Part shown: one piece after another, positions 9,758 through 19,247 of the stretch
Numbering within the stretch: position 1 is the first letter of the stretch
How the letters are laid out: every line of letters begins with the position of its first letter
Program-made: the position numbers and the translations under genes
Notes under the pieces: model-generated
Told to the model about the DNA's origin: nothing
Database searches by the model: none
Seen by the model: only the letters and a program-made list of their open reading frames with translations
Assembly (NCBI RefSeq): GCF_024708915.1
Contig: NZ_JANJXQ010000010.1
Location: 1 to 24,083, forward strand
Direction of reading: 5' to 3'
Length of the DNA stretch: 24,083 nt
Source of the DNA: Thiobacillus sp.
GTDB lineage: Bacteria > Pseudomonadota > Gammaproteobacteria > Burkholderiales > Thiobacillaceae

Positions 9758-11735
9758 ACCCGTGCTGCCACTCGGGCAAGCGGGACAGCAGCGCGGCTTC
9801 GGCAAGCGGCGGCGCAAAGTAATACCCCTGGACATCGTCGCACCCCAGGTCCCGCAACACGTCGGCCTGGGCTGCGCGCTCCACGCCTTCCGCCGTCACT
9901 TTCAGGCCCAGCGCCCGCGCCATCCCCACCATGCTGGCGACAATGGCGCGGGCCTCGGCATCCTCGACCATGTCCGCGACGAAGCTGCGGTCGATTTTCA
10001 GACGGGTGGCATCCAGTTTCCGTAGATAAGCAAGGCTGGAATAGCCGGTGCCGAAATCGTCGATCGCCAGCCCGACCCCCTCTTCCGCTAGGCGATGCAG
10101 CAAGGCCGACCCGGCGAGCGTTTCCTGCATGATGGCCGACTCGGTCAGCTCCAGTTCCAGCAGCGCCGGCGGCAGTTCCGTCTCCTGCAACACCGCGCCC
10201 AGCCGCTCCTCGAACCCGGGTCGGCGCAACTGCAGCGCCGAGACGTTGACCATGACCGGCACGGCCGGCGCCCCCTGCTGGTGCCAGCGCCGCGCCGCCC
10301 GGCAGGCCTCGGCGAGAATCCAGTCGCCGAGCGGCACGATCAGCCCGGAATCCTCGGCAACGGGGATGAAACGCGCCGGCTCCACCCACCCCCATTCGGG
10401 GTGGCGCCAGCGCACCAACGCCTCGACCCCGGCGAGCGCGCCGTGCGCAAGCGAAAACACCGGCTGGTAGAACAGTTCGAATTCGCCGCGCGCCAGCCCC
10501 TGGCGCAAGCCGGTTTCGGTAGACAGGCGCTCCCTTGCGCGGGCATTCTGCAGCGGGTCGGCGAACTGGAAAGTATTGCGGCCGCCGTCCTTGGCCGCAT
10601 ACATGGCACGGTCCGCGCAGGCCAGCCAGCCCTCCGCATCCAGCGCGTCGTCGGGATACAGCGCGATGCCGACGCTGACCCCCACCGACACGCTCTGGTC
10701 GCCGACCGCAATGGGCTTGGCGAGTTCGGCGATGATTTTTTCCGCGACATGGCGCGCGTCGTCGTCGTCCTGGATTTCAGGCAGCAGGATCACGAACTCG
10801 TCGCCGCCCAGCCGGGCCACCGTATCGTCCTCCCGCACCAGCGCACGCAATCGGCCGGCCACCTCACACAGCAGTGCATCGCCCATGGCATGGCCGAGCG
10901 AATCGTTGACGTTCTTGAAACGGTCCAGGTCGAGGAACAGGATCGCCGTCCGCCCCCCCATCCGGTGGGCGTGCGACAACGCCTGGGTCATGCGGTCGGC
11001 CAGCAGGCGCTGGTTGGGCAGGCCGGTCAGGCTGTCGTGATAGGCCTGTTCGTACAGCCTGCCTTCCGACGCCATGAGCCGCACGTGCTCCCTGCGGGTG
11101 CGCGTCCGCATATAAAACAACAGGCTGGAGGTCAGCACGAACACCAGCGTTGCGCCGAGCGGCAGCAGCGCCGCATGCAGCAGCGTTCGCCGCCATTGGC
11201 TGGCGTCGACGTCCAGGCCCAGCACGGCGATGGTTTGCCCGGTCTGCGGGTCGACATGCGGCACCAGTGCGCTGACCCATACCCCCCAGCTATCCCTCAG
11301 CGGGCCTTCGGTCATCGGCCGCCGGTTGCCGGAAAACAGGGCGATCAGCTGATCGCTCGCCTCGCCGTATGCCATGCCGGAGGGCGAAAAGTCGGATGAA
11401 TCGGCCGCTTCGGAGTCCACCAGAAAACGCACCTCGCCCTTGTCATGCCATCCCAGCAGATAGACGAAACGGTACTGCGGGCTGACACCCCGCAAGGCTT
11501 CGAGCTGCTGCTTGAGCCGGACATATTCCTCGCGCGTGGCGTCGCTTGCCTCGCCCCGCAGCGCCTGCACCGCCGTCCAATCAAGTGAACGCTGCATCAG
11601 GCGCGCTTCGGTCAGGAACTGCACACGCATTCCCGCATCGGCCGAACGAACCACCTGCAGAGTGAGGATCAGCCCCGTCAGCACGCCGCCCAGCACCAGC
11701 AGCCATGGCCAGAACTTGCGCATCGAGCGCCGCAT
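9723..11735 (-). CDS. Membrane-anchored GGDEF-EAL cyclic-di-GMP protein
   Basis: About 670 residues. A membrane helix near 10-30 is followed by a periplasmic sensor region (about 31-185, containing YRFVYLLGWHDKGEVRFLVDSE, no family assigned) and a second helix near 188-210. A GGDEF domain spans about 235-395, with DSLTGLPNQR, LDLDRFKNVND and GGDEF at 311-315, plus an RxxD inhibition site five residues before it. An EAL domain spans about 410-655, with EALVRW, VNVSALQL, LELELTES, IDDFGTGYSS, TRLKIDRSF, AEGVE and VQGYYF. All catalytic motifs of both domains are kept, so it may both make and degrade cyclic-di-GMP. The ATG at 11735 is chosen; an overlapping TTG at 11738 is possible. It begins seven bases after the der stop, so it is probably transcribed with der. 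Confidence 0.95.
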   Translation of the reverse strand: MRRSMRKFWPWLLVLGGVLTGLILTLQVVRSADAGMRVQFLTEARLMQRSLDWTAVQALRGEASDATREEYVRLKQQLEALRGVSPQYRFVYLLGWHDKGEVRFLVDSEAADSSDFSPSGMAYGEASDQLIALFSGNRRPMTEGPLRDSWGVWVSALVPHVDPQTGQTIAVLGLDVDASQWRRTLLHAALLPLGATLVFVLTSSLLFYMRTRTRREHVRLMASEGRLYEQAYHDSLTGLPNQRLLADRMTQALSHAHRMGGRTAILFLDLDRFKNVNDSLGHAMGDALLCEVAGRLRALVREDDTVARLGGDEFVILLPEIQDDDDARHVAEKIIAELAKPIAVGDQSVSVGVSVGIALYPDDALDAEGWLACADRAMYAAKDGGRNTFQFADPLQNARARERLSTETGLRQGLARGEFELFYQPVFSLAHGALAGVEALVRWRHPEWGWVEPARFIPVAEDSGLIVPLGDWILAEACRAARRWHQQGAPAVPVMVNVSALQLRRPGFEERLGAVLQETELPPALLELELTESAIMQETLAGSALLHRLAEEGVGLAIDDFGTGYSSLAYLRKLDATRLKIDRSFVADMVEDAEARAIVASMVGMARALGLKVTAEGVERAAQADVLRDLGCDDVQGYYFAPPLAEAALLSRLPEWQHGFNPASAPDRTA

Positions 11736-11742
11736 CAAGCGC

Positions 11743-13152
11743 TCAATCCGCGCCGTAGACCTTGCGCCGCACCCGCTTCTTGCGCCGCATCCGCGTCGCC
11801 TCGCTTTCGCTCAGCGGTGCGCGTGCCTTACCTTCGAACGGGTTCTTGCCGCTGTCCTCCTTGACCTGGATGCGCAGCGGCGTGCCCTGCAGCTTGAAGG
11901 CCTTGCGGAAACTGCTTTCCAGATAGCGCTTGTAGTCGTCGCGCAGGCCTTCCAGCGCATTGCCGTGCAGGATGATGACCGGCGGGTTCTTGCCGCCCTG
12001 GTGAGCGTAGCGCGGCTTGGGGCGGAACAGTCCGTTCTTGGGCGGCGCGTGCTGCTCCACCGCCATCTCCAGCACCCGCGTGAGCTTGGGGGTCGACAGC
12101 TTGATGAAGGCGGCGGCGTGGGCGGCCTCGATGTCCTTCAGCAGGTTTTCCAGCCCCTTGCCCTTGAGCGCCGATATGTAGTTGAAGCGCGCGAAATCGA
12201 GAAACGCCAGCTTGCGTCCGATGTCGCGCTTGACGTCGTCGCGCTGCTCGGCGGAAAGGCCGTCCCACTTGTTCACCGCGACCACCAGCGCACGCCCGGT
12301 TTCCAGCACGAAGCCGGCCAGGTGCGCGTCCTGCTCGGAAATGTTCTCGCGCGCGTCGAGCACCAGCACCACCACGTTGGCATCCTCGATCGCCTGCAGG
12401 GTCTTGATGACGGAGAATTTTTCCACCGTCTCGAACACCTTGCCGCGGCGCCGCACGCCGGCGGTATCGATCAGGACGTAGGGTTTGCCGCCGCGTTCGA
12501 ATTCGACGTAGATCGAATCGCGCGTGGTGCCCGGCTGGTCGAACGCGATCACGCGCTCCTCGCCCACCAGCGCATTGACCAGGGTCGACTTGCCGACGTT
12601 GGGGCGCCCCACCAGCGCGATCTTGGGAATACCGAAATCGTCGGCCTGCGCTTCCTCTTCCGGGAACGGCGCCAGCGCCTCGTCCACCAGATCGGCGATG
12701 CCATCGCCGTGCGCGCCGGAAATCGCCAGCGGCTCGCCCAGCGCCAGCTCGTGGAATTCGGCGGTCACCACCGCGCGGTTCATGCCTTCGGCCTTGTTGA
12801 CTGCGAGCAGCACCGGACAGGACGCGCGGCGCAACCGGTCGGCGATCGCCTTGTCCTGCGGCGTCAGGCCGGCGCGGGCATCGACCATGAAAATGATGGC
12901 GTCCGCCTCGTCGATGGCCTGCAGCGTCTGGCGCGCCATTTCGGCCATGATGCCGTCCCTGGCCACCGGTTCGAGACCGCCGGTGTCGACCACCAGATAG
13001 GGTTTGCCGCCGATGCGCCCGCGCCCGTAATGGCGGTCGCGGGTCATCCCCGGCAGGTCGTGCACCAGCGCGTCGCGCGTGCCGGTCAGGCGGTTGAACA
13101 AGGTGGACTTGCCGACGTTGGGACGCCCGACAAGAACCAGAGTGGGAAGCAT
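11743..13152 (-). CDS. der: Ribosome biogenesis GTPase Der (EngA)
   Basis: Der is an essential double GTPase acting in 50S subunit maturation. The 469-residue protein has two tandem G domains. The first has GRPNVGKS (9-16), DTGG (56-59) and NKAE (119-122). The second has GRPNVGKS (182-189), DTAG (229-232) and NKWD (294-297). A C-terminal KH-like domain (about 350-440) follows, then a basic tail ([11 protein letters not shown]). The ATG at 13152-13150 has AAGGAT eight bases upstream. It follows bamB after 54 bases that contain a short GC hairpin. The gene directly downstream is a GGDEF-EAL protein rather than the hfq usual in this position. Confidence 0.98.
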   Translation of the reverse strand: MLPTLVLVGRPNVGKSTLFNRLTGTRDALVHDLPGMTRDRHYGRGRIGGKPYLVVDTGGLEPVARDGIMAEMARQTLQAIDEADAIIFMVDARAGLTPQDKAIADRLRRASCPVLLAVNKAEGMNRAVVTAEFHELALGEPLAISGAHGDGIADLVDEALAPFPEEEAQADDFGIPKIALVGRPNVGKSTLVNALVGEERVIAFDQPGTTRDSIYVEFERGGKPYVLIDTAGVRRRGKVFETVEKFSVIKTLQAIEDANVVVLVLDARENISEQDAHLAGFVLETGRALVVAVNKWDGLSAEQRDDVKRDIGRKLAFLDFARFNYISALKGKGLENLLKDIEAAHAAAFIKLSTPKLTRVLEMAVEQHAPPKNGLFRPKPRYAHQGGKNPPVIILHGNALEGLRDDYKRYLESSFRKAFKLQGTPLRIQVKEDSGKNPFEGKARAPLSESEATRMRRKKRVRRKVYGAD

Positions 13153-13167
13153 GGCTATCCTTGTGCA

Positions 13168-13184
13168 CGCCGGCCAAGCCGGCG
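13168..13184. other. GC-rich intercistronic hairpin between bamB and der
   Basis: CGCCGGC and GCCGGCG form a perfect seven-base inverted repeat around a three-base loop. It lies between the bamB stop and the der ribosome site. No T-run follows in the direction of transcription, so it is not a standard terminator. It may stabilise or separate mRNA segments, or partly shield the der start. Confidence 0.35.
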
Positions 13185-13206
13185 CGTTGTTTACTTGAAT
13201 CTGCTG

Positions 13207-14367
13207 TTATTTAAGCCTGAAGGCAACGACGCTGCCTTTGGCCGTCTGCACCGCGAAGCCGGGGCCGATGTCGACCGGCGCCGTGCGCACGCCGCTGTCG
13301 ACCTTGGCGCGCGCAACGAAACTGCCGTCTTCGGCCGACAGCACATGCACGACGCCTTCGCCGTCGGCCACCACCACCCAGGCGCCCAGCGCCAGCGGCG
13401 CGGTGACCTGGCGGCGCGCCAGCTTGTCCTGCCGCCAGCCGGCACGGCCGCTGGTTTTGTCGTAGGCAGTCACGGCGTCCTTGTCGTCGGTGACGTAGAC
13501 ATTGCGCTCGTCCATCGCCAGCCCGCTGTTGCTGGAGGCGTCGCGCGCCCACAGCGGCGAGCCGTTGCGGCGATCGAAGCAGGCCACCCGCCCCTGATAG
13601 GTAACGGCGCACACCTGCTGTTCATCCACCACCGGATTGCCCATCACGTCGGCCACCCGTTCGAGTTCGGTCGCCCCGCGCGGCAGCGCCACCGTGGCTT
13701 CCCACAGCTGCGCGCCGTTGGCGGCGTTGAGCGCGACCAGCTTGCCGCCGGGAAATCCGGCGTAGAGCACGTCATCGCGCACCGCCATGCCGCCCGATCC
13801 GCGCAGGCTCAATGCCGGCAGGTTGCGGCTGTACAGCCATTTGCGGCTGCCGTCGGCGGCGGCCAGACCATGCACGCGGCCATCGCCGGTGCGCGCGATA
13901 ACCATATCGGCCACCGCCAGCAACTGTCCGGTCACCTCGCTCGACAGCGGCACGTTCCAGCGCACCTGCCCGCTGCCGAAATCGAGCGCCAGCAATTCGC
14001 CCTTGCCGCCGCCCGCCAGCACCAGGCCCCGGCCCGCGCCGGCTCCAGCCGAAAGTTTCACGCCGGTATCGGCGCGCCACACCATGCTGCCGTTGGCCAC
14101 GGCGATGCGCACCACCCGGCTGCCGCCGGCGGCCAGCACATCGTCGCCTTCGGCCTGCGGGCGGAACAGGCGGCCATCCGAGTCGCCGGTTTCGCCTTTC
14201 CAGGCCTCGCTGAGACTGGCGGTGGGCTTGAATTCGACCAGTTCGGCAGGTTTGGCCTTGGCCGGGCCGGAGCCGAACCAGCCGCCCACCGTGCTGGTCA
14301 TCGAGCCGACTGCGCCGCACCCCGACAGCGACAGCGCCAAACCGGCGGCAATCAAACGCATCATCAC
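13207..14367 (-). CDS. bamB: Outer-membrane assembly lipoprotein BamB
   Basis: BamB is the beta-propeller lipoprotein of the BAM complex that inserts beta-barrel proteins into the outer membrane. The 386-residue protein has a lipoprotein signal: hydrophobic LIAAGLALSLSGC with lipid-bearing Cys17. The rest consists of repeated PQQ-like blades (for example WRADTGVKLSAGAGAG, YSRNLPALSLRGSGGMAVRDD, GKLVALNAANGAQLWEA and RVACFDRRNGSPLWARD). Three successive ATG codons open the gene; any may serve. Its start overlaps the yfgM stop by four bases. The yfgM-bamB-der order is the usual proteobacterial one. Confidence 0.96.
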   Translation of the reverse strand: MMMRLIAAGLALSLSGCGAVGSMTSTVGGWFGSGPAKAKPAELVEFKPTASLSEAWKGETGDSDGRLFRPQAEGDDVLAAGGSRVVRIAVANGSMVWRADTGVKLSAGAGAGRGLVLAGGGKGELLALDFGSGQVRWNVPLSSEVTGQLLAVADMVIARTGDGRVHGLAAADGSRKWLYSRNLPALSLRGSGGMAVRDDVLYAGFPGGKLVALNAANGAQLWEATVALPRGATELERVADVMGNPVVDEQQVCAVTYQGRVACFDRRNGSPLWARDASSNSGLAMDERNVYVTDDKDAVTAYDKTSGRAGWRQDKLARRQVTAPLALGAWVVVADGEGVVHVLSAEDGSFVARAKVDSGVRTAPVDIGPGFAVQTAKGSVVAFRLK

Positions 14368-15005
14368 TTGACCTCTCCTCCCAGCGCATCGAGTTTCAGT
14401 TCGACGATACTGCGGTAGGGGTCGTCCTCCTGCATCCTGCCGAACGCCGCCTGATAGGCCGCGCGCGCCTCGGCCTGCTTGCCCTGCGCCAGCAGCACGT
14501 CGCCCTTCGCATCGTGGAAACGGAAGGCGTACGCATCGCTGTGCGTGGCCGACAGGGTTTTCAGCGCGGCGTCATATTGCTTCTGGTCGAGTTGCACGCC
14601 GGCCAGCCGCAGACGCGCCAGATCCTTGACCGCAGGTTCCTTGCTGTTGGCCACCGCCCATTCCAGCTGGGCCTGCGCGCTTTTCAGGTCCTTGCCAAGG
14701 ACGTTGAGCTTGGCCAGCAACAGCGCGGCACGCGGGGCATAAGCCGTGCCTTTGTACTGATCGATCAGCATCGAGCCGGCCTCGCGCGCAGCCTTGGCAT
14801 CGTTGGCTGCCAGCGACTGCGTCAGTTTTTCGTACACGGCGGCCGCTTCCAGGCTTTGCGTCAGCGTGCGGTGCTGCCAGTAACGCCAGCCCGCCGAGGC
14901 GGCGATCACCACGGCCAGACCGATCATCACCATGCTGCCCCAGCGTTTCCACCAGGCTTTCAGTTCGTCCAGCCGTTCCTGCTCGTCGAGGTCGTAGGTT
15001 GCCAT
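14364..15005 (-). CDS. YfgM-like TPR inner-membrane protein
   Basis: YfgM is a single-pass inner-membrane protein that associates with the SecYEG translocon and periplasmic chaperones. The 213-residue protein starts with a charged cytoplasmic segment (YDLDEQERLDELKAWWKRWG). One membrane helix follows (about 24-42), then TPR-like helical repeats facing the periplasm (AAVYEKLTQSLAANDAKAA, APRAALLLAKLNVLGKD). This is the family layout. A ribosome site AAGG precedes the ATG at 15005-15003. It lies 13 bases after hisS and overlaps bamB by four bases. Confidence 0.93.
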   Translation of the reverse strand: MATYDLDEQERLDELKAWWKRWGSMVMIGLAVVIAASAGWRYWQHRTLTQSLEAAAVYEKLTQSLAANDAKAAREAGSMLIDQYKGTAYAPRAALLLAKLNVLGKDLKSAQAQLEWAVANSKEPAVKDLARLRLAGVQLDQKQYDAALKTLSATHSDAYAFRFHDAKGDVLLAQGKQAEARAAYQAAFGRMQEDDPYRSIVELKLDALGGEVK

Positions 15006-15018
15006 CGTGCTATACCTT

Positions 15019-16284
<1,266 letters not shown>

Positions 16285-16300
16285 TTTCTGGAAATCAATT

Positions 16301-16398
16301 TTTTGTCCGCGAAGGACGCGAAGAAGCGCGAAGAAAACCCAAGTCCTGTTTTTCTTGATTTTTTACTTCGCGTCCCTTCGCGTCCTTCGTGGACAAAA
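16301..16398. repeat. Dispersed-type inverted repeat (CGAAGGACGCGAAG family) between ispG and hisS
   Basis: The left arm (16301-16334) and the right arm (16365-16398) are inverted copies. Both outer ends read TTTTGTCC, then one differing base, then CGAAGGACGCGAAG, with weaker matching further in. About 30 AT-richer bases form the loop. Within each arm a CGAAG-containing unit of about 9-10 bases recurs. Elements of this kind, read in one frame as HEGREGTR-like peptides, are scattered in intergenic regions of many Beta- and Gammaproteobacteria. It fills almost the whole ispG-hisS gap and would form a long hairpin in the shared mRNA. No transposase is present, so it may be a non-autonomous element. 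Confidence 0.8.
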
Positions 16399-16404
16399 TG
16401 TTTT

Positions 16405-17625
16405 TCAATGTCCGTACCGCCGCTGCACGTAGTCTTCGACGATCGCCTGGAAATCCGCGGCAATCCGCTCACCCTTCAGCGTCACGGTCTTTTCGCCGTC
16501 GACGTACACCGGCGCCACCGGCACTTCACCGGTGCCGGGCAGCGAGATGCCGATGTTGGCGTGCTTGGATTCGCCGGGGCCGTTGACCACGCAGCCCATC
16601 ACCGCCACCTGCATGGTTTCGACGCCGGGATACTGGCTGCGCCAGACCGGCATCTGGGTGCGAAGAAACGTCTCGATGTCCTGCGCCAGTTCCTGGAACA
16701 CGGTCGAGGTGGTGCGGCCGCAGCCGGGGCAGGCGGTGACCTGCGGGGTGAACGCGCGCAGGCCGAGCGCCTGCAGGATTTCCTGGCCGACGCGGACTTC
16801 CTGGGTGCGTTCCCCGCCGGGCTCGGGGGTCAGGGAGATGCGAATGGTGTCGCCGATGCCTTCCTGCAGCAGCACCGCCAGCGCGGCGGTCGAGGCGACG
16901 ATGCCCTTCGATCCCATGCCCGCCTCGGTCAGCCCAAGATGCAGCGGATAGTCGCACTGCGCGGCGAGGTCGCGGTATACGGCAATCAGGTCCTGCACCC
17001 GGCTCATCTTGCACGACAGGATGATCCTGTCGCCGCCCAGCCCCAGCTCCTCGGCCTTTTTCGCCGACTCCAGCGCAGACGCCACCATCGCGCGGCGCAT
17101 CACCACCTCGGCGTCTTCCGGCTCGGCAAGACGCGCATTGTCGTCCATCATCCGCACCGCCAGCGCCTGGTCGAGGCTGCCCCAGTTGACGCCGATGCGC
17201 ACCGGCTTGTCGTAGCGGCACGCCACTTCGATCAAGGTGGCGAACTGCTCGTCGCGCTTGTTGCCGCGCCCGATGTTGCCGGGGTTGATGCGCAGCTTGG
17301 CCAGCGCCTCGGCGCACTCGGGCACCTGGGTCAAGAGCTTGTGGCCGTTGAAGTGGAAGTCGCCGATCAGCGGCACGCGACAGCCCAGCACGTCGAGGCG
17401 TTCGCGGATGCGCGGCACCGCGGCGGCGGCTTCCAGGGTGTTGACGGTGAGACGCACCAGTTCCGAGCCGGCCTCGGCCAGCGCCTGCACCTGGCGCACG
17501 GTGCCGGTTATGTCGACGGTATCGGTATTGGTCATCGACTGCACCGCCACCGGCGCATCGCCGCCGACCGGCACGGGGCCGATCCGCACCTGGCGGCTGG
17601 GGCGACGGACTATCTGAGACATCAT
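16405..17625 (-). CDS. ispG: 4-hydroxy-3-methylbut-2-enyl diphosphate synthase (IspG/GcpE)
   Basis: IspG converts the cyclic diphosphate MEcPP to HMBPP, the second-last step of the MEP isoprenoid pathway, using a [4Fe-4S] cluster. The 406-residue protein has the N-terminal TIM-barrel part ([32 protein letters not shown]). The C-terminal cluster-binding part has Cys299 and Cys302 in ACPGCGRT, Cys345 in GCVVNGPGE, and Glu352, which completes the ligand set. Two overlapping ATGs (17625 and 17622) open the gene; the choice is unclear because no strong ribosome site is seen. It is 30 bases downstream of rodZ. Confidence 0.98.
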   Translation of the reverse strand: MMSQIVRRPSRQVRIGPVPVGGDAPVAVQSMTNTDTVDITGTVRQVQALAEAGSELVRLTVNTLEAAAAVPRIRERLDVLGCRVPLIGDFHFNGHKLLTQVPECAEALAKLRINPGNIGRGNKRDEQFATLIEVACRYDKPVRIGVNWGSLDQALAVRMMDDNARLAEPEDAEVVMRRAMVASALESAKKAEELGLGGDRIILSCKMSRVQDLIAVYRDLAAQCDYPLHLGLTEAGMGSKGIVASTAALAVLLQEGIGDTIRISLTPEPGGERTQEVRVGQEILQALGLRAFTPQVTACPGCGRTTSTVFQELAQDIETFLRTQMPVWRSQYPGVETMQVAVMGCVVNGPGESKHANIGISLPGTGEVPVAPVYVDGEKTVTLKGERIAADFQAIVEDYVQRRYGH

Positions 17626-17655
17626 TGTTCCAGGGAGTTGTTCTTCAAGGGGGGG

Positions 17656-18480
17656 TTATTCTTCAAGCGTGAAGCGTGCGACCGTCGCATCGATAAAGGG
17701 CGTCAGATCAATGGGACGGCCGTTGTAGGTCATCCGCGCCTGGGTTGCATTGCCGATCACCACATCGAACGGCGGCTGGCCGTGGACATCCACGCTGCCG
17801 CCCGCGGGGTTGAGCTGACGATGCAGCATGCGTCCGCTGGCATCCTTGATCTCGGTCCAGGCCTCGTCGCCAAATTCGAGATGCAGCACACTGCCGGCCG
17901 CCGGAGCCGGCGTTGCAGGCGTGCCGGCATCGGCCGGTTCAGCGGGTGCGGCGGCAGGCGCATCCGCCGGGACGAGAGCAGCCTGAACGGCAGGGGAGGC
18001 GGCCTCTGCTGTTTCGACTACGGGTACCGGCACCGCAGCGGGGAGGGGCTGGGTTTGCGCGACAACGCCACCCCGCTGGATCGAGCCATCCTCCACTTCA
18101 CTGTTCAGCCACAAATACAGCACCACCGGCACCGCCACCGCCACCAGCACGCCCAGCAGCGACAGCATCAGCCAGGGCGAAGTCAGCCAGGAATGCGACA
18201 TGGGCTGACCGGCAGGGCTGACCGCAGCAGGTTCGGCTTGAGCGCCCTGCATGCGTGTCAGCAGGGCTTCCGGCGCGAGCCCCAGCAGGCGCGCATAGTT
18301 GCGCACAAACCCGCGCGCGAACACGGGCTGACCCAGGCTGTCGAAATCATCCGTCTCCATCGCCTCGATCTGGCGATGCATCAGACGCAGGCGCACCGCC
18401 ACGTCGTCAAGCGCAATCCCTTGCGCTTCGCGGGCGTCGCGCAGGATCTGCCCGACCGATGCCTGGCTGTTCTCGCTCAT
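17656..18480 (-). CDS. rodZ: Cytoskeleton/cell-shape protein RodZ
   Basis: RodZ links the MreB cytoskeleton to the envelope and supports rod shape. The 274-residue protein has an N-terminal Xre-like helix-turn-helix domain (about 8-75, with LRDAREAQGIALDDVAVRLRL and FARGFVRNYARLLGL). One membrane helix follows (about 103-126), then a long Ala/Pro-rich periplasmic linker (about 145-196) and a C-terminal DUF4115 beta domain (about 198-270). All are hallmarks of the family. Its start overlaps the pilF/pilW stop by four bases. The final codons and the stop are part of an 18-base imperfect tandem duplication that runs into the ispG leader. Confidence 0.93.
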   Translation of the reverse strand: MSENSQASVGQILRDAREAQGIALDDVAVRLRLMHRQIEAMETDDFDSLGQPVFARGFVRNYARLLGLAPEALLTRMQGAQAEPAAVSPAGQPMSHSWLTSPWLMLSLLGVLVAVAVPVVLYLWLNSEVEDGSIQRGGVVAQTQPLPAAVPVPVVETAEAASPAVQAALVPADAPAAAPAEPADAGTPATPAPAAGSVLHLEFGDEAWTEIKDASGRMLHRQLNPAGGSVDVHGQPPFDVVIGNATQARMTYNGRPIDLTPFIDATVARFTLEE

Positions 18481-19247
18481 TCGTATTGCCCCGCCAGCAG
18501 CAGGCGCGCTTCATTCGAATCGGGAAAGCGTTTGCGCAGCTGCAGGCCGTAGGCCGCTTCCTGCGCACGGTCGCCCAGCTTGCGTTCCAGCCGCACCCCC
18601 AGCCACAGGCTTTCCGCGCTCGGCGGCGCCAACTCGGCATGGCGGCCCAGCAGGCGCTGCGTCTCCACCAGCCGACCCTGGCGGAAATGCAGTCCCGCCA
18701 GCTTCAGGATGGTGTTGGGATTGTCGGGCTGCAGCTTGAGCGACTTCACCAGATTGGCTTCGGCCAGCGCGAGATCGCCCTTCTTTTCTGCACACAGACC
18801 GGCATTGGCCATCGCCTGCTCGGGCCTTGCATACAGCGGATTGCGCAGGGCGGCGCTGAACTGTTCGAGACCTTCGTCGTAGCGGCCACGCGAGCAGAGA
18901 AACCAGCCGAAATTGTTGCGTGCTTCGGAGTCGCTGCGATCCAGTTCGATGGCGCGGCGGAAGTTTTCCTCGGCCAGCTTGTCTTCGGCCAGTTCCATGT
19001 AGATCAGGCCATAGATGTTGTAGGCCGGGCCAAACCGGCTGTCGGCGGTGATCGCCTTGCGCAGTTCGTCGAGCGCGATCTTGTACTGGGCACGCGAAAA
19101 ATAGGCGCCGGCCAGGTCGGTGAACGCGCTGGCGCGCTGGCGGCTTTCGCTGTCGGCTTCCGTGCTGGCGACGCCCCCACCCTTCCCGGCAGGGTGGCCT
19201 GCGCAGCCCGCGAGCAAGGCTGCCCCCATCATGATCCATTTCTTCAC
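18477..19247 (-). CDS. pilW: Type IV pilus biogenesis TPR lipoprotein PilF/PilW
   Basis: This is the pilotin-like outer-membrane lipoprotein that helps the PilQ secretin assemble in type IV pili. It is called PilF in Pseudomonas and PilW in Neisseria. The 256-residue protein has a lipoprotein signal ([15 protein letters not shown], lipid-bearing Cys15) and consecutive TPR helices from about 40 to 235, for example [40 protein letters not shown] and [20 protein letters not shown]. The position between rlmN and rodZ is the usual one. Four-base overlaps on both sides suggest coupled translation. No other pilus gene is in the window. Confidence 0.92.
   Translation of the reverse strand: MKKWIMMGAALLAGCAGHPAGKGGGVASTEADSESRQRASAFTDLAGAYFSRAQYKIALDELRKAITADSRFGPAYNIYGLIYMELAEDKLAEENFRRAIELDRSDSEARNNFGWFLCSRGRYDEGLEQFSAALRNPLYARPEQAMANAGLCAEKKGDLALAEANLVKSLKLQPDNPNTILKLAGLHFRQGRLVETQRLLGRHAELAPPSAESLWLGVRLERKLGDRAQEAAYGLQLRKRFPDSNEARLLLAGQYE

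Noticed and set aside
13168..13184. The bamB-der hairpin as an intrinsic terminator
   Set aside because: There is no T-run after the stem in the transcription direction, and der follows directly with a good ribosome site.
11512..14418. Long open frame (about 970 codons) on the plus strand
   Set aside because: It is antisense to der and bamB, with low-complexity His/Arg/Ala-rich translation and no recognisable domain. It is a composition artefact.
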